DNA of 64,000 nt from Algoriphagus marinus (GCF_001936475.1 NZ_MSPQ01000006.1:186001-250000); one strand, 5' to 3'; shown: positions 53,696-63,470, counted from the first letter of the stretch. Translations and numbers: made by a program. The notes: a model not told the origin generated them from the letters alone.

Positions 53696-54637
53696 TTACT
53701 TTTTTGAAAAATATTGAATCAAATCACTCTCTGCGGCAAGGTATCCAAAGGAAGAAAAGGCTTTCTCCTCCACAAGTTCCTGCATCAATTGCTTGGCTCG
53801 GAGTGTATCTCCATGATACAAATACCAATTGGCTACTCCGTAGCTAACCGCATCATTGGAAGGATTGCCGGGACCTTCCTGGGTGAGGGAGTCCACCGGA
53901 ACCCAACCTTTGTAAAGATGACAAAGATCTGCATAGCTCTGGTTTTCGATCACAGTAGAATCTCGGTTGATCGGAGCTAAAAGAGAATCCGCTTTTGTGG
54001 GATTACCCAGACGCTGCTGGATCATATACAACCAATGCGTAGCAGACACAATATTATCATAGTGATTTCCACTTTCACGACAGCGGAGGTAGGCAGTATA
54101 GGCCTTTTCATAGTCATGAGTGAGGTAATAAGCTAACCCCAAGTGGTACCAGATATTACCATGAAGCGTGCTAACTGGGATATTCTGAGCATTAGGCATG
54201 CCGTCTGGTTCGATCTCATTTTCAGTTCCTTCAATAAGACTTACAGCTTGTTCAAAATCGGCAATCGCTCGATCATATTCCCGTAAACTAATGTAGCGAT
54301 GTCCTCGATGCCGGTATAGCCGAGGTTCATTTGGAAACTTCTCAATGCCTTTGGTATAAATTGCAATGGCTTCTTGATACTGTCCGAGATAGGCCGTCCT
54401 TCGTCCATACCAAATGAGCGCATCCACATCTTCTGGGTTTGCTTCGAAAGTTGCTTTCGCCTCTTCATATTTCGCCAAAGTATTCTCGCTTGGAATCGGA
54501 ATGATGAAAGTCTTTCCTAGCGGAGTAGTGAAAATGCTATCTCTTTGAAATTCGACTTCCATTTCCGTGGAGCTATTTTGCTTACAGGAAAAAGTGAGAA
54601 AAGATACAAGAAGGAGGATTGGAAGGTAGGTTCGCAT
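53696..54637 (-). CDS. TPR-repeat lipoprotein (313 aa)
   Basis: The ATG at 54637 gives a lipoprotein signal, MRTYLPILLLVSFLTFSCKQ, and is preferred over the far upstream start, which would run into the hydrolase gene. The mature protein has several tetratricopeptide-like repeats: DALIWYGRRTAYLGQYQEAI, PRLYRHRGHRYISLREYDRA, and NIWYHLGLAYYLTHDYEKAY. These build a protein-binding superhelix. It follows the hydrolase gene by 40 bp, so the two are probably co-transcribed. Function unknown. Confidence 0.82.
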   Translation of the reverse strand: MRTYLPILLLVSFLTFSCKQNSSTEMEVEFQRDSIFTTPLGKTFIIPIPSENTLAKYEEAKATFEANPEDVDALIWYGRRTAYLGQYQEAIAIYTKGIEKFPNEPRLYRHRGHRYISLREYDRAIADFEQAVSLIEGTENEIEPDGMPNAQNIPVSTLHGNIWYHLGLAYYLTHDYEKAYTAYLRCRESGNHYDNIVSATHWLYMIQQRLGNPTKADSLLAPINRDSTVIENQSYADLCHLYKGWVPVDSLTQEGPGNPSNDAVSYGVANWYLYHGDTLRAKQLMQELVEEKAFSSFGYLAAESDLIQYFSKK

Positions 54638-54677
54638 CGGATAATGGTTGATTGATTTTGGAAAGCTTCTATTTTCT

Positions 54678-55979
54678 CTACTTAGCTGATTGATAGTCCA
54701 GCTCCAAACCAATGGAGGTTCGCGGCTTAAATCCCGGCCAAACTTTCTTTTTAGCCTCATCAGAAAGGTATAAATAGGATTTGTAATCTTCCTTCCCTTT
54801 GAGATGAATCCCAAGAAAAGCAGTGACAAAGTGTTGATTGATGTTATTAATTCTACGCATATCCCAAACCGAATCTGCATATCTTAGGTATTCATCAATC
54901 GGTCTACCTGCTTCCAAAGCTGCTGCAGGAGGAGGGTTTGGAGCTGTATTATGCCGCGCATCAATGTAAGTCAGTAAGAAACGCTCTGAATTAACTGCTC
55001 CTTCATAGATAGCTTTGGTACCATCCTCATAGCCTGAGATATCATCCTTGCTCCCCGCTATAAACAGAGAAGGGATTTTAATTCCGGCGAGTCCTTCCGC
55101 ATTCCATACTCCCCGCTGCATTCCCCATGGCGCAAAAGCAACCACGACCTTGATCCGAGGATCAATTGAAGCCTGAAATTCAGGATTTCCGATAGTTCGC
55201 TTTTCGAGTGCCTTACTCCCACTGGTCATCGATCCAAAAAGCTGGGAAGCCTGTGGGCTGTATCCTGCTCCTACCACGTTGATGGCACCGTAACCTCCCA
55301 TTGAATACCCAATTATGGCGGAATTGTCAGTATCAACAACGCCATTTAAAAAGGAATCGCTCTGTTTTGATATTCTTGCGATTTCATTCAGCACAAAGAG
55401 ATCGTCCAAAGATCGATTAAGCAGGGTACTTTGAAATCCCGCAGCATCTCTGAAGGTAGCCTCCGTATGATCTATTGCTACTACGACATATCCTTTGGAA
55501 GCCAAATTCTCTGTCAAATAAGTCATCAAGTAGCGGGAACCCGTGTAGCCATGAGATACAATCACGAGTGGAAATGAACCTGCAGAAGTTATAGGTTTTG
55601 CATTTCGGGTGGCGCGACCTAGGAAAGTGAAAGGAACGATTGGTCTGGTAGGCGAACCGTTTTGCCCCATCACTTCGTCGTAAGAGATCAGGTCAGTTGC
55701 CACAGCAATGGCTGGATACCACACCTCAATCTTCAACGGTCTATTGTAAAGCGAGTCGCCTCCCTTCCCATAATTGAGAATATCGAGTTGATTTTCGTGG
55801 ATCAAGTCCAAAGTCTGCACTCCCACTGCATACTCCCCTCTTGCCGCTAATTCTGGTGCGTCGGGTAACATGTCCCCGTAGACAAAGGGCTTGGCTGCTG
55901 ACTGCGCAAAGGTTGAATTGAGCGAAATCGCAAAAATGAAAAAACTTAGTAATCCTTGAAATAGATATTTTTTGGTCAT
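54678..55979 (-). CDS. Secreted alpha/beta hydrolase, PAF-acetylhydrolase/dienelactone-hydrolase-like (433 aa)
   Basis: Signal peptide MTKKYLFQGLLSFFIFAISL with cleavage after TFAQ. The oxyanion-type segment is PLVIVSHGYTGSRYLMTYL, the nucleophile elbow is GYSMGGYGA (serine near residue 224), and a late aspartate/histidine pair appears as SLFIAGSKDDISGYED and YIDARHNTAPNP. The reaction is ester or lactone hydrolysis in the periplasm or outside; the substrate is unknown. It is the first gene of the pair with the TPR lipoprotein. Confidence 0.85.
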   Translation of the reverse strand: MTKKYLFQGLLSFFIFAISLNSTFAQSAAKPFVYGDMLPDAPELAARGEYAVGVQTLDLIHENQLDILNYGKGGDSLYNRPLKIEVWYPAIAVATDLISYDEVMGQNGSPTRPIVPFTFLGRATRNAKPITSAGSFPLVIVSHGYTGSRYLMTYLTENLASKGYVVVAIDHTEATFRDAAGFQSTLLNRSLDDLFVLNEIARISKQSDSFLNGVVDTDNSAIIGYSMGGYGAINVVGAGYSPQASQLFGSMTSGSKALEKRTIGNPEFQASIDPRIKVVVAFAPWGMQRGVWNAEGLAGIKIPSLFIAGSKDDISGYEDGTKAIYEGAVNSERFLLTYIDARHNTAPNPPPAAALEAGRPIDEYLRYADSVWDMRRINNINQHFVTAFLGIHLKGKEDYKSYLYLSDEAKKKVWPGFKPRTSIGLELDYQSAK

Positions 55980-56150
55980 TTTGATACAATTTGAATAGTG
56001 GATGATTTACTAACTCTGGCGAAATAACTTAAGACTCAATCTTGAAGATAAGCATTACTAAAACTAAGAAAGACCCATCGAAATGGATTAAAATTTTTCC
56101 GCTTATTTTTTCGAATTCAGCATTAAAAGAAAAAAATCAAGAAGTAAAAA

Positions 56151-57053
56151 TCACTCCCCCTTCACATACTTTCTCCAATTATGCTGCTCTTTGAAGCCTA
56201 AGACCTCTTTTATTTTCCGATTGGAAAATAAGGCTTCATGCTCGCCTAGTTCACGGGTAATCGGAACTCCCGGAAAAAAGCGTTCAGCCAATTCCTTGCT
56301 TGGAATAATTGCTCCGTTGTGATCGTTTCCCGCATTGAAAACCTGATAACCCAAACCATCTTTTTTCAGACATAAATCTACGATTTGGCCCAAATCACGC
56401 GCATCGATGTAACAGAAAGCATTCCTACGGCGAACTTCAGGATTCTTGAAATAATGGGGAAACAACTCTTGGTATTCATGAGGCTCAATCACATTTCCAA
56501 TCCGAAGGGCGTAAATATCAACCCCCGAGCGTCGCTGAAAACTTCTAGCAGTTTTTTCATTGACCACTTTTGATAACCCATAGCTATCCATTGGATCCAC
56601 ATCGTATTCTTCTTCCAGTGGAAGCGAATGAGGATTGGTTTGACCATCTGAGAAGCAAATCCCATAAGTAGTCTCCGAGGAGGCAATGATGATCTTCTTG
56701 ATCCCAAGTTTGACCGCTGCCTCGATCACATTGTAGGTTCCAATGGTATTTACGCGAAAAGTTTCATTATCCGGATTGATCAAAATTCTTGCTACAGCAG
56801 CAAAATGTACCACAGCATCGAATTTTGGAACACCAGTTCCTGGTTCCAGTTCCCCAAAGTTGGCATATGAACTCATGGCATTAAACATCTGGCCAGAATC
56901 CGTGATGTCGGCAATAAGATTATCTACCCCAGGATAATCCAGAGGTTTTAAGTCCACATTCATCACCCGGTGACCTTGTTCGATTAGATAGGGAATGACA
57001 TGCTTCCCTGCTTTTCCTGAGCCGCCTGTAAATAGTATTCGCATCTTTTTCAT
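56151..57053 (-). CDS. NAD(P)-dependent epimerase/dehydratase (300 aa)
   Basis: Extended SDR fold: nucleotide-binding GGSGKAGKHV (about residues 10-19), acid after the second strand in VDLKPLDYPG, active-site IIASSETTYG, and the YxxxK pair in YGLSKVVNEK (about 158-167). The C-terminal sugar-binding part is short. It acts on a nucleotide sugar or similar substrate that cannot be named from sequence. A second ATG three codons downstream is possible. It is isolated, with the MOSC gene 102 bp upstream in the same direction. Confidence 0.88.
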   Translation of the reverse strand: MKKMRILFTGGSGKAGKHVIPYLIEQGHRVMNVDLKPLDYPGVDNLIADITDSGQMFNAMSSYANFGELEPGTGVPKFDAVVHFAAVARILINPDNETFRVNTIGTYNVIEAAVKLGIKKIIIASSETTYGICFSDGQTNPHSLPLEEEYDVDPMDSYGLSKVVNEKTARSFQRRSGVDIYALRIGNVIEPHEYQELFPHYFKNPEVRRRNAFCYIDARDLGQIVDLCLKKDGLGYQVFNAGNDHNGAIIPSKELAERFFPGVPITRELGEHEALFSNRKIKEVLGFKEQHNWRKYVKGE

Positions 57054-57155
57054 GGGGGGGTTGGGTATGGTGAGGATTTTAAAACTTGGGTTTAAAAGCA
57101 GAATTTAGGATAAAACTATAAAAAATGAGCTTTCGGGGAAATGAAACAATCCTTT

Positions 57156-57791
57156 CTATTTCAGAAAAGATTCAAACCAAATTCGCTTTTTAGGAGGGAT
57201 AGCTTTACTATTTGCAGCAATTCTCACCAATTCAAGGTCTTTTTCTTTGGCATGGACCAGTTGAAATAGATCGGCAACTGTCATGCTTTTTTCGGGGCGT
57301 TCAACCAGTTTAAATTCATCACCGACTGTGACATAACCTTCCTCCAGAATACTCAGATAGGTGCCTCCGAAACCATGTTGGATAAATTGCTTGATCACTT
57401 GTTGAGTCCCAAATTTATGGCCCAGTTTGTAGCAAGGTTCTCGGTACTGGGACACTTGCACCAAGGCCTCTCCCACTTGATAGATATCTTCCAGAAAAAC
57501 CTTTGTTTCATCAAATCCTGCGACAGTTAGATTTTCACCAAACATTCCCCAGCTCCAGTCGAGGTCAGGGTATTCGTTTTTCCAATAGGGATACTGCTCA
57601 GCCGAAAAAACATAACAGGCCTTGTAATAACCTCCATGATTCAAACGATTGGAGATTTCATCGGTCAAGACATCGTTTTTCGTCAGGAAAAGGGCTTGGT
57701 CAGTAGGCAATTTGTAAATCCCTGTCTTTTCCTCTTTTCCATTCCAAATAAAAGTCGTCGGCTTGCCAATATTGGTAGAGATTATTTTCAT
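57156..57791 (-). CDS. MOSC domain protein, YiiM-like (211 aa)
   Basis: MOSC core with GMFGENLTVAGFDETKVFLE and the conserved cysteine in QYREPCYKLGHKFG (near residue 118). The C-terminal helical extension after RPEKSMTVADLF is typical of YiiM. Members bind molybdenum cofactor through the cysteine and reduce N-hydroxylated compounds. Cytosolic. Family assignment is clear, the natural substrate is not. Confidence 0.88.
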   Translation of the reverse strand: MKIISTNIGKPTTFIWNGKEEKTGIYKLPTDQALFLTKNDVLTDEISNRLNHGGYYKACYVFSAEQYPYWKNEYPDLDWSWGMFGENLTVAGFDETKVFLEDIYQVGEALVQVSQYREPCYKLGHKFGTQQVIKQFIQHGFGGTYLSILEEGYVTVGDEFKLVERPEKSMTVADLFQLVHAKEKDLELVRIAANSKAIPPKKRIWFESFLK

Positions 57792-58049
57792 TTCTGGGAG
57801 ATTATTTTTTTTAAAAATAGCTTCGGATTCTAATTTATCAAATTAGTAGTATCGAAGGCCAGTGGTCTTACAAGATCTCCAAACCAGCAGGATATCTAAC
57901 GTTTTATCCTTGAAAAATGTCGCTTAAATAAAATAATAACCTAATTCAAACTTGTTTTAGACCACTGAGTTTAAAGCGAACACCAACCAATAGGAACCGC
58001 TGAAATAAATTTTGTTCAGAGGCTAATCCGATTCGAATAGTTTTACACC

Positions 58050-60263
58050 ATGTTTAGAAAGGCACTCTTCCTTTTGGGACTTGTATTTTGCACTACTGCT
58101 GTAATTGGCCAAGACCTTCTATTTAAGAAAATAAATACCCCCATTCGAATCGATGGAGAGATTGACGAAATATGGGCTGAAGCGGATTCTGCCTATGATT
58201 GGATGCAGTACTTCCCCTATGATTCCTCTTTGGCAGTAAACCAGTCAGTGGCAAAAGTGCTATATGATGATAAAAATGTTTACATCCTGGGAGTGATGTA
58301 CAGTGCTTCAGAAGACCGTGAATATGTCACTCCTTCACTCAGAAGAGATTTTAGAGGAGCTGCAAATGATAACTTTACAGTCATCTTGGATACCTTCCAA
58401 GACAGAACTAATGCCTTTACTTTTGGTATTAACCCTTTTGGAGTTCGAAGAGAGGGCTTGGTGTCCAATGGAGGAAGTGGTGAAAGTTCATTGAGCCTAG
58501 ACTGGGATAATGTCTGGAAAGGCGAAGCTAAGATTTATAAAGGGTACTGGGTAGCTGAAATTGCCATTCCCTTAAACTCCCTGAGATTTAATGAGGGCCA
58601 GAAAAACTGGAATATCAATTTCTACAGAATTGACAGTGAATATGCTGAAAGATCCACATGGGCACCTATTCAGCGAAATTTCACCCTATTTAATCTAGCT
58701 TCGCTAAGAGAGGCCGAGTGGGAAGAACCGACCAAAAGAAGTGGTAAAAACATATCCTTCATTCCATTTTTAGCAGGCAACTATAATCAGGATTTTGATG
58801 AGGGGCTAAATGCCCAAAAAGGCCTAAATGCTGGTTTTGATTTAAAGTATGGAATCACCCCAGGCCTGAATCTAGACCTTACCGTAAACCCTGATTTTTC
58901 TCAAGTAGAGGTAGATCAACAAGTCACAAATCTAGATCGATTTGAGATTTTCTTTCCGGAGCGTAGACAGTTCTTTTTAGAAAATGCAGATCTATTTGCC
59001 AATTATGGTCAGCGAGGAAACACGCCCTTTTTCAGTAGAAGAATAGGTGTATCACGCGACGAAAGTACCGGGCAGAATATTGAATCTGCTATACCCCTGG
59101 GGCTACGACTCAGTGGAAAAGTCAATGACAATCTTCGGGTGGGTGTCTTGAGTATGCAAGTAGCGGATGACCAGTCGGCTAGTTTGCCTTCATACAATTA
59201 TTCCATGGTTTCACTTCAGCAAAAAGTCTTTGCCAGATCGAATATTTCTGCTTTCCTGGTCAATAAGCAGACCTTTGAAAGTCCAAAAGAATACAGCGAT
59301 AGCCTTTACAACGAGTGGGACAGAACCTTTGGAGCAGAATATAATCTGGCTTCTGCGGACAATAAAATAACCGGGAAGTTTTTCTACCATCAAAATATCA
59401 ATCAAGCAAAGGTGGATAGTGCCTTCACAACGGGCATGGATTTGCAGTACAGCGTACCTGAATGGTCACTCAATATGCGCGCGCAAGTAATCGGTGCGAA
59501 TTATGCCCCGGAAGTTGGCTTTGTCCGAAGAAGGGATATTCAGCAACTAGCAATGACTTATCGTAGAAGTTTCTTCCCTTCATCTGGAGGAATCCAACGG
59601 CATGGTCCAGGTTTGGATTTCGATATTCTGGGAAATGACACCTACGGTATGCTTGACTGGGATGCAAATATCCTCTATGATATCACTTGGCGTTCTTCAG
59701 CTCAATTTTCAATGCGATTACGTAGGCAATACACCTATCTTTTCAACGGTTTTGACCCCAGTGGCACTGATGGAGTTCCCCTTCCTGCTAATACCGAATA
59801 CACTACTAATCTGATAATAGCCCGATATCAGTCTGATGAGCGGAAGAAATTATCGTATGAGCTAAGTACGCGATCAGGAGAATATTTTAATGGCATGCGC
59901 TGGAATCTCGAAGGAAGTATTCAGTGGCGCTATCAGCCATTGGGTTTTACAAGCATCGATTTTGCATACAATGGCATCAGATTGCCAGCTCCCTATAATG
60001 ACGCAAACCTTTTCCTGATCGGCCCAAGATTTGACTTTACCTTCAGCAAATCACTCTTTTGGACAACCTTTGTCCAATACAATAGTCAAATCGATAACGT
60101 AAATATCAATTCGCGTTTACAGTGGAGATTCGCACCTGTTTCGGATATTTTTCTGGTTTACACGGATAATTACCTAGCGGAAAGTCAGGAAGGCTTTATT
60201 CAATTCGGTGGCTCAAAATCTCGAGCAATAGTCTTTAAGATGACCTACTGGCTAAATTTGTAG
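58050..60263 (+). CDS. DUF5916-like protein with CBM9-like domain and C-terminal outer-membrane barrel (737 aa)
   Basis: Signal peptide MFRKALFLLGLVFCTTAVIG. Residues 30-210 form a carbohydrate-binding family 9-like domain (INTPIRIDGEIDEIWAEADS, FTVILDTFQDRTNAFTFGIN). The rest is rich in alternating aromatic strands, including NPDFSQVEVDQQVTNLDRFE and ERRQFFLENADLFANYG, and ends in a final strand AIVFKMTYWLNL with an aromatic-rich terminus, as expected for an outer-membrane beta-barrel. The family is common in this phylum with unknown function. Monocistronic. Confidence 0.85.
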   Translation: MFRKALFLLGLVFCTTAVIGQDLLFKKINTPIRIDGEIDEIWAEADSAYDWMQYFPYDSSLAVNQSVAKVLYDDKNVYILGVMYSASEDREYVTPSLRRDFRGAANDNFTVILDTFQDRTNAFTFGINPFGVRREGLVSNGGSGESSLSLDWDNVWKGEAKIYKGYWVAEIAIPLNSLRFNEGQKNWNINFYRIDSEYAERSTWAPIQRNFTLFNLASLREAEWEEPTKRSGKNISFIPFLAGNYNQDFDEGLNAQKGLNAGFDLKYGITPGLNLDLTVNPDFSQVEVDQQVTNLDRFEIFFPERRQFFLENADLFANYGQRGNTPFFSRRIGVSRDESTGQNIESAIPLGLRLSGKVNDNLRVGVLSMQVADDQSASLPSYNYSMVSLQQKVFARSNISAFLVNKQTFESPKEYSDSLYNEWDRTFGAEYNLASADNKITGKFFYHQNINQAKVDSAFTTGMDLQYSVPEWSLNMRAQVIGANYAPEVGFVRRRDIQQLAMTYRRSFFPSSGGIQRHGPGLDFDILGNDTYGMLDWDANILYDITWRSSAQFSMRLRRQYTYLFNGFDPSGTDGVPLPANTEYTTNLIIARYQSDERKKLSYELSTRSGEYFNGMRWNLEGSIQWRYQPLGFTSIDFAYNGIRLPAPYNDANLFLIGPRFDFTFSKSLFWTTFVQYNSQIDNVNINSRLQWRFAPVSDIFLVYTDNYLAESQEGFIQFGGSKSRAIVFKMTYWLNL

Positions 60264-60407
60264 TATGCTCCTTACGGTCTGAAGCTATTCACCTTTGCAG
60301 GCTAGAAAGCTTTGTTGTCTGGCAAAAAATAATGCTTTTGGCAAATGGTATATTATACTCAGTGTCCAGCCTAGGATTGTGTTTGGCGTTGAGTGTAATT
60401 AGTATTT

Positions 60408-60974
60408 TTATTTTTCAACTATAATCATTCTATAGTCCGTCTCTGACTTGTGTCCACTTTCTTTATCCTCAAAAGTGTATTTGAATTTTTTATCATCAAG
60501 CCTTTTAAGTTGCTTTTCAACGTCAATTGCTTGATTGAGAAATTGAACTTTGTCACCTGTGTCCTGTATACAAACGACAAGCAAACTCCCATTTTTGATT
60601 TGCGAGATGATTTTTTGAATTAGTCCAATTTCCTTGTCACGATCTTTTTTGGCAAAGTGAAACATACTGTCCAATAGGATAATATCGAATTCGCTAAATC
60701 TGTCAAAAGCATAAATGTCACCAACTTGTCCAACCAAATTTAAGTTTTCATCTTGTCCGACTTGGTTCATTTGATCAATCCCGACTTTTGAGTTATCAAT
60801 CCCTGTCACGGAATACCCCATTCTGGCAAGTGGAATTGCGTCCCTCCCCTGTCCACAACCTAAGTCGATTACTTTTCCTTTTTTAGAGTAGTCAGCAAAA
60901 AAAGCTATTAATTCTGGATAAGGTTTTCCGAATAAATCTTCCGTCTGATAGTACTTGTCGTAGGCAATTGACAT
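60408..60974 (-). CDS. Class I SAM-dependent methyltransferase, TehB-like (188 aa)
   Basis: Motif I is VIDLGCGQGRDAIPLARMGY (about residues 35-54), the acidic residue after strand 2 is VTGIDNSK, and the motif IV region is FDIILLDSMFHF. The small size and PYPELIAFFADYSKKGKVID opening fit the TehB/thiopurine-type group. Substrate unknown. It is richer in A and T than the genes to its left. No operon partner. Confidence 0.85.
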   Translation of the reverse strand: MSIAYDKYYQTEDLFGKPYPELIAFFADYSKKGKVIDLGCGQGRDAIPLARMGYSVTGIDNSKVGIDQMNQVGQDENLNLVGQVGDIYAFDRFSEFDIILLDSMFHFAKKDRDKEIGLIQKIISQIKNGSLLVVCIQDTGDKVQFLNQAIDVEKQLKRLDDKKFKYTFEDKESGHKSETDYRMIIVEK

Positions 60975-61250
60975 TCTGGTTATTTTTGAAGAACAAGGGT
61001 TAATCTATGAAAATAGGCAGTTATTAGGAAGTGAACTTTCGATTAATCGCAAAGTTCGATGACAAAAAGTAAAATTGAGTTTCTCATTTTTGAATTGTTC
61101 AAACGACAGAGAAAAGTCACCTCTTTAGGCAGTTAAGTGGCCAGCTTTGACTTTGTAGGAAGGCACTTGGTAAATAGAAATATACCTGTGGAATCTCTGG
61201 TATATATTGGAAAAACTATTGCTCGTAAGCATGATCGTACTTTTGTTATT
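60975..61250. other. Gene-free gap
   Basis: No coding region was found. The sequence leads into the MITE-like element at 61251. No regulatory site was recognised. Confidence 0.4.
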
Positions 61251-61415
61251 ATTTTATATGTATATCCGCTTTTCTGCCAATAAATAGCTAAAAGCAATAA
61301 AAGAAGGGGTTAAAGCTAGCATCGATGCTGCTTCTGACACCGGTCTTCGGTCTTCTAGCCAAATGAGCAAAGAATTTTAGGTTACTGGCAAGATTGTGGA
61401 TAATCATATTATTTT
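61251..61415. mobile_element. MITE-like element, copy 1 (inverted ends)
   Basis: The left end is ATTTTATATGTATATCCGCT plus TTTCTGCCAATAA. The right end, read in reverse, is AAAATAATATGATTATCCAC plus AATCTTGCCAGTAA. Ends of the same type bound 62140-62362. No open reading frame lies inside. The right end supplies the stop codon of the DUF6090 gene at 61409. Confidence 0.6.
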
Positions 61416-62119
61416 AATTCTTCATCAATCAATTCTAAAATTTCTAAATTATTTATTCTGATACCTTTTAGTTCTTGTATATAATTATAGGAATAAGAGA
61501 GCAGTCGTCCCGTGTATATGGCAAAGAGCGGATCTTTAAATAAACCATAGAAATCATATGTGAAGTTACCCCTGTTATCATTTAAAATGTTTTTATTTAA
61601 TTCTCCAGCCTTCAAATAATTATCTAATAATCTTAGATAGGGGTCTTTAGCAAAATCTCGGACACTTTCGATTTCTTCATAGGAATCTAAAACCAAGTCT
61701 TCCCAACTAAACAACAATTCTATTAAGCGCTCATTTTTAATTAAATGTATATCTCCTGACGATACGGCAGAACGCAAGGCCCCATTAATAGGGTTGTAAC
61801 TATATCCATATCCACCATGGTTAAGGCTAGTTTTTAAAACAGTATTGTCTTTGATATAATCTATAGAATCGATAAGATCTTTTGATTCCCTAAATTTCTT
61901 TAAGCTTTGTTCTTGGTAGTAATATACAGTGTCTAACCTTGTTAGGTTAGCTTCAAACTCAGCTTTTAAGGCTAATAATACTTTCTGTTTTTGTTTGGTG
62001 TTTATACTGTCGTTTCTCCATTCATTCAATTGAATGGCTATTAAAATTCCAATAACGACAAGTATAATTTCACCAATGGCATAAATCAGATATTTACTGA
62101 ATTTGTTTTCAGTCAGCAT
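61409..62119 (-). CDS. DUF6090 family membrane-anchored protein (236 aa)
   Basis: The N-terminus MLTENKFSKYLIYAIGEIIL followed by VVIGILIAIQLNEWRND is the strongly conserved DUF6090 opening: one membrane segment with the GEIILVVIGILIALQxNxW motif. The rest is helical and charged, with no catalytic motif. Function unknown. The gene is AT-rich and fits exactly between two copies of a MITE-like element, which suggests mobilisation as a unit. Confidence 0.88.
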   Translation of the reverse strand: MLTENKFSKYLIYAIGEIILVVIGILIAIQLNEWRNDSINTKQKQKVLLALKAEFEANLTRLDTVYYYQEQSLKKFRESKDLIDSIDYIKDNTVLKTSLNHGGYGYSYNPINGALRSAVSSGDIHLIKNERLIELLFSWEDLVLDSYEEIESVRDFAKDPYLRLLDNYLKAGELNKNILNDNRGNFTYDFYGLFKDPLFAIYTGRLLSYSYNYIQELKGIRINNLEILELIDEELK

Positions 62120-62139
62120 TTTTTGACGGATTTTTCTAA

Positions 62140-62362
62140 AAAATTTTATCTGATTATCCGCTTCTTTGCCAATAGTGCAAGAATGCCTCGACTTCGCTCG
62201 GCCACCGGGTTTCAGGTTATTAAAGGGAGGGGAGGAAAATGCGGCCCAGCCGCATTTTCCTCCCCTCCCTTAAAAACAAAAACTAACGGACACCGAGCGA
62301 AGTCGAGGTGAAACTTAATAAAATTTGGCTACTGGCAGAATTGCGGATATACATAAAATTTT
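62140..62362. mobile_element. MITE-like element, copy 2, with nested palindromes
   Basis: The outer ends are AAAATTTTATCTGATTATCC plus GCTTCTTTGCCAATAG and the reverse complement of CTACTGGCAGAATTGCGGAT plus ATACATAAAATTTT. Inside lie a 16-bp inverted repeat (62186-62201 with 62293-62308) and a 23-bp perfect hairpin (62223-62271). No coding content. Same end type as 61251-61415. Confidence 0.65.
62186..62308. repeat. Nested inverted repeats with a 23-bp perfect stem
   Basis: CCTCGACTTCGCTCGG (62186-62201) pairs exactly with CCGAGCGAAGTCGAGG (62293-62308). Within it, two 23-base arms (62223-62245 and 62249-62271) pair perfectly around a 3-base CCA spacer. They start AAGGGAGGGGAGGAAAATGC and are strongly purine-rich on one strand. 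It could extrude as a cruciform. Confidence 0.9.
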
Positions 62363-62448
62363 AGCATTGATTATTGGTTGGAACAGATACCTAACTTAAT
62401 CCATTTTTTCTGATCACCCAGCAAAAAGTCAGTTCTTGCAGCCTGTTG

Positions 62449-63279
62449 TTATTTTTTTTCAGCTTTAAATATTTTTTCGAACGCGTTATATACAGCACTG
62501 TGCAAAGCGTCTCCATGTGTTTTGTCTTCCAAAAATTCGTAAAACAATTGCTTGTTCTCCTTTTGATTATTCGATAGTTTATCAAACAGTTCCTTGGCAG
62601 TTCGTTCCATTATTTCGCCTTCTTTTCCTCCAGCTACATAGATCGATTTATTTGAATCAGAGGAAGCCGATTGTGCTCCCAGTAGTTTTTCATCATCCCA
62701 CCACAAGCTAGGGCTCACAATGATATAATTATCAAATAATTCTGGCTTTTTAAATAGAATTTCTGTGGCTAAGAGGCCGCCTAAGGATTGACCAATAATG
62801 GTTTTGACCTCAGTGGTTCTAAACGTTGAATCAATAAATGGCTGTAACTCCTGCTGTAAAAAGGCTATGAAATTTTCGGATTTTCCTGAAGTAGGAAATT
62901 CGCTTTGGTCAAGTTCATTTTGGGAAGGATAGGTAAAGTCTCTTACCCTATCCACATTTCCAATTCCAACCACTATGGATTCCGGGATCATATTAATCCA
63001 AGAAAAAGAACCAAACTGAACTATCCCGGAAATGTGAATAAAGTCTTCATCCTTAGAACCATCAAGTAAATAAATCACAGGATAGTTTTTGCTGCTATCC
63101 TCTGAATAGGTCAAGGGCAAATAAATATTTAAGTCCCTTGCTTCCCCCAATACAATAGATTCAATTTTAATGGATTTACCTATTGTAAACTCAGTTTCAC
63201 TAACTATCTCCGGCAGTGTTTGACCAATGGAAATACAACTGATCAATAACAGGGATATGGATAGTATCTTTTGTTTCAT
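62449..63279 (-). CDS. Secreted esterase of the IroE/FrmB-like type (276 aa)
   Basis: Signal peptide MKQKILSISLLLISCISIGQ. The alpha/beta hydrolase core is visible as NYPVIYLLDGSKDEDFIHIS, the nucleophile elbow IIGQSLGGLLATEI (serine near residue 163) and the late histidine in EDKTHGDALHSAVY. It belongs to the putative esterase family that includes siderophore esterases and S-formylglutathione hydrolase. Substrate unknown. The gene upstream (from 63471) encodes the same kind of enzyme with a C-terminal TPR part. Confidence 0.87.
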   Translation of the reverse strand: MKQKILSISLLLISCISIGQTLPEIVSETEFTIGKSIKIESIVLGEARDLNIYLPLTYSEDSSKNYPVIYLLDGSKDEDFIHISGIVQFGSFSWINMIPESIVVGIGNVDRVRDFTYPSQNELDQSEFPTSGKSENFIAFLQQELQPFIDSTFRTTEVKTIIGQSLGGLLATEILFKKPELFDNYIIVSPSLWWDDEKLLGAQSASSDSNKSIYVAGGKEGEIMERTAKELFDKLSNNQKENKQLFYEFLEDKTHGDALHSAVYNAFEKIFKAEKK

Positions 63280-63470
63280 TCGATGCTTTTCTCATATTAG
63301 GTAATGGTTTGGAGCTTTGCTATAAAGCACCATTCGGAGGACATCGCTTTTAATATACCATTCCGAAAGCATTTGGAATTGATTCGAGTTAAGATGTTCA
63401 ATTAACCACTTCAACAGCTGTTGAGCCAAACGCATTTTGCACGAAAACCCAGTTGTTAGTCACTGCCTTT

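Noticed and set aside
54638-54880. Upstream extension of the TPR lipoprotein to 54880
   Set aside because: It runs into the hydrolase gene and hides a good lipoprotein signal that starts at 54637.
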